From assembly GCA_035529075.1 (NCBI GenBank), contig DATKXK010000010.1:353401-417400 (forward strand): a stretch of DNA of 64,000 nt. The letters are read 5' to 3'. Positions 62,836 to 64,000 of the stretch are shown piece after piece. The stretch's first letter is position 1. Each line of letters starts with the position of its first letter. The notes beneath the pieces are model-generated. The model saw nothing but the letters and a program-made list of their open reading frames with translations, was not told where the DNA came from and ran no database searches. This stretch comes from Acidobacteriota bacterium (GTDB lineage Bacteria > Zixibacteria > MSB-5A5 > GN15 > FEB-12). Made by a program: the position numbers and the translations under genes.

Positions 62836-64000
62836 ATGTCATCCCGGAATTCACATCTTGCCACCAAACCGCCGTCCGTCGAGCCACTCACCAGAGTACG
62901 GGCGAGCCTGGCCGAGTACGTTCGGCACGTCCGGATGTTCTCACGGAACGCGCGACTTTACCTGACCGGCTCCTTTCTGATGGCGATCAACTTTGCCGTC
63001 TTCCAATTGCTGTTCAATCTGTACTTGCGGGAGAACGGGTTTGCGGAAAGCGCCATCGGGCAGGTGCTCTCGGCGCGCGGTCTCGGAATGGTCCTCATTG
63101 CCGTCCCGGCCGCTCTGCTGCTGAGCCGCATCCGTCTCAAGCCGGTCCTGCTCCTGGCCGGCACTCTCTTTGCCTTCTTCAGCGCCGGTATGTGCGTGTT
63201 CCTCGACCTGTCGCACCTGCGGGGCCTGGCTCTCCTGGTGGGCATGGCCTTCTCGTTCTACCGCGTGGCCTCGGGTCCGTTCTACATGCGGAACTCTTCA
63301 CGGCTCGAGCGGACGCACCTGTTTTCATTCTCGTTCGCCATGATGATCCTGGCGAACATGGTCGGCTCGGCCGGTTCGGGAAACCTGGTGACCCTGATGA
63401 CGTCGTTGACCGGCGACCTGATACTGGGATATCGCTACACTCTTCTTCTGGGCATACTTGTCGGTCTGACGGCTCTCATCCCGTTTTCAATGATTAAGGC
63501 CGCGGCGCCGTCGGCAGAGGAAAACCGGATCACTCTCACCTTGTCCCAGCTCAAGCGGCGGGGGCGTTTTTATGTCAAGATCAGTTCGGCCAACCTGCTG
63601 ATCGGTCTCGGGGCAGGCCTGATAATCCCCTTTCTGAATCTCTTTTTCAGAGACCGGTTCGACCTGCCGCCGGATCGGATCGGCTGGTATTTCTTTGCGG
63701 TCTCCTGCTCCATGTTTTTCGGGACTCTTTCGGGTCCGGTACTGGCCAAGCGACTCGGGCTTGTCCGCACGATCGTCATCACGCAACTGGCCTCCATCCC
63801 CTTCATGTTCGTGCTTGCCTACAGTTACGTGCTTCCGCTGGTCGTGGCGGCCTTTGTTCTGCGCGGCGGCCTGATGAATCTCGGCGTGCCCATCAGCACT
63901 AATTTCGGTATGGAAATGGCCGAAAAGAACGAACAGGGTCTCGTCAACGCCCTGCTGATGGTTTCCTGGACCGGCTCCTGGATGCTGTCGGCACTGATCG
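62836..64000 (+). CDS. MFS transporter (cut by window end)
   Basis: From ATG 62836 an uninterrupted frame runs to the last base (388 codons). It has a cytoplasmic N-terminus of about 40 residues, then repeated hydrophobic helices (LYLTGSFLMAINFAVFQLLF, GMVLIAVPAALLLSRIRLK, LLIGLGAGLIIPFLNLFF and others), with the inter-helix loop RxRLKPVLLLAG of the major facilitator superfamily after helix 2. It starts 3 nt after the trpD stop, so it belongs to the same operon. Substrate unknown; an amino-acid or drug exporter is possible. Confidence 0.8.
   Translation, partial: MSSRNSHLATKPPSVEPLTRVRASLAEYVRHVRMFSRNARLYLTGSFLMAINFAVFQLLFNLYLRENGFAESAIGQVLSARGLGMVLIAVPAALLLSRIRLKPVLLLAGTLFAFFSAGMCVFLDLSHLRGLALLVGMAFSFYRVASGPFYMRNSSRLERTHLFSFSFAMMILANMVGSAGSGNLVTLMTSLTGDLILGYRYTLLLGILVGLTALIPFSMIKAAAPSAEENRITLTLSQLKRRGRFYVKISSANLLIGLGAGLIIPFLNLFFRDRFDLPPDRIGWYFFAVSCSMFFGTLSGPVLAKRLGLVRTIVITQLASIPFMFVLAYSYVLPLVVAAFVLRGGLMNLGVPISTNFGMEMAEKNEQGLVNALLMVSWTGSWMLSALI

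Overview
The window is a 64 kb piece of a GC-rich bacterial chromosome. Several proteins look like those of the candidate phylum Zixibacteria and other FCB-group bacteria: a WD40 protein ending in a paired dockerin-like segment (GDLTALIGYLF), fibronectin-III repeat proteins with FlgD-like C-termini, a repeated C-terminal beta domain (MFDDGxHxDGxAGD), and a glycine-rich surface repeat protein. This placement is inference from protein style; there is no rRNA in the window.

Left part (1-20.7 kb): an imuB fragment and imuA (mutagenic translesion DNA synthesis), a secreted protein, a DUF2723 membrane glycosyltransferase-like protein, an isocitrate dehydrogenase kinase/phosphatase (aceK), a zinc-ribbon protein, a secreted DJ-1/PfpI-like protein, two tandem RRM RNA-binding proteins, an FKBP prolyl isomerase, a FabH-like thiolase-fold enzyme, a secreted M16 peptidase, a membrane Ser/Thr kinase with TolB-like and TPR regions, a broken response-regulator fragment, and two SnoaL-like paralogues flanking a cupin.

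Middle part (20.8-36.7 kb), the most unusual region: an intact tRNA-Leu(UAA) at 36529-36614 with its promoter and terminator is preceded on its 5' side by at least six decayed copies of its promoter plus tRNA 5' part (about 20.8, 24.3, 27.6, 29.4, 31.2 and 33.0 kb). All keep a TTGC-type -35, a 17-bp spacer and a -10 element. Four of them leave the tRNA at the anticodon loop and continue into the same short non-tRNA sequence. The copies split the region into cargo modules of 1.7-3.5 kb: a WD40/dockerin-like secreted protein with a tail-fibre-like partner; a complete SPARTA immune system (TIR-APAZ plus short Argonaute); a serine hydrolase; a PadR regulator with its HAAS-type membrane partner; a glycine-repeat surface protein with a methyltransferase fragment; and a large TPR-PIN protein. 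I read this as successive site-specific insertions into one tRNA-Leu, each new module rebuilding the tRNA at its right end. No integrase gene is present.

Right part (36.9-64 kb): a six-module fibronectin protein, a small conflict-type gene pair followed by a long hairpin, then core metabolism: a DDAH-like amidinotransferase, DinB protein, FAD-linked oxidase, secreted bleomycin-hydrolase-like peptidase, glutamate dehydrogenase, WlbA-like oxidoreductase, an HD-like/aconitase/PrpD operon running into hisS, a methyltransferase, a PrsW/YhfC-like membrane protease, a ROK kinase, tRNA-Phe, an aminotransferase, and an overlapping dapF-like/trpE/trpG/trpD operon followed by an MFS transporter cut by the window end. 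The dapF-like product lacks both catalytic cysteines.
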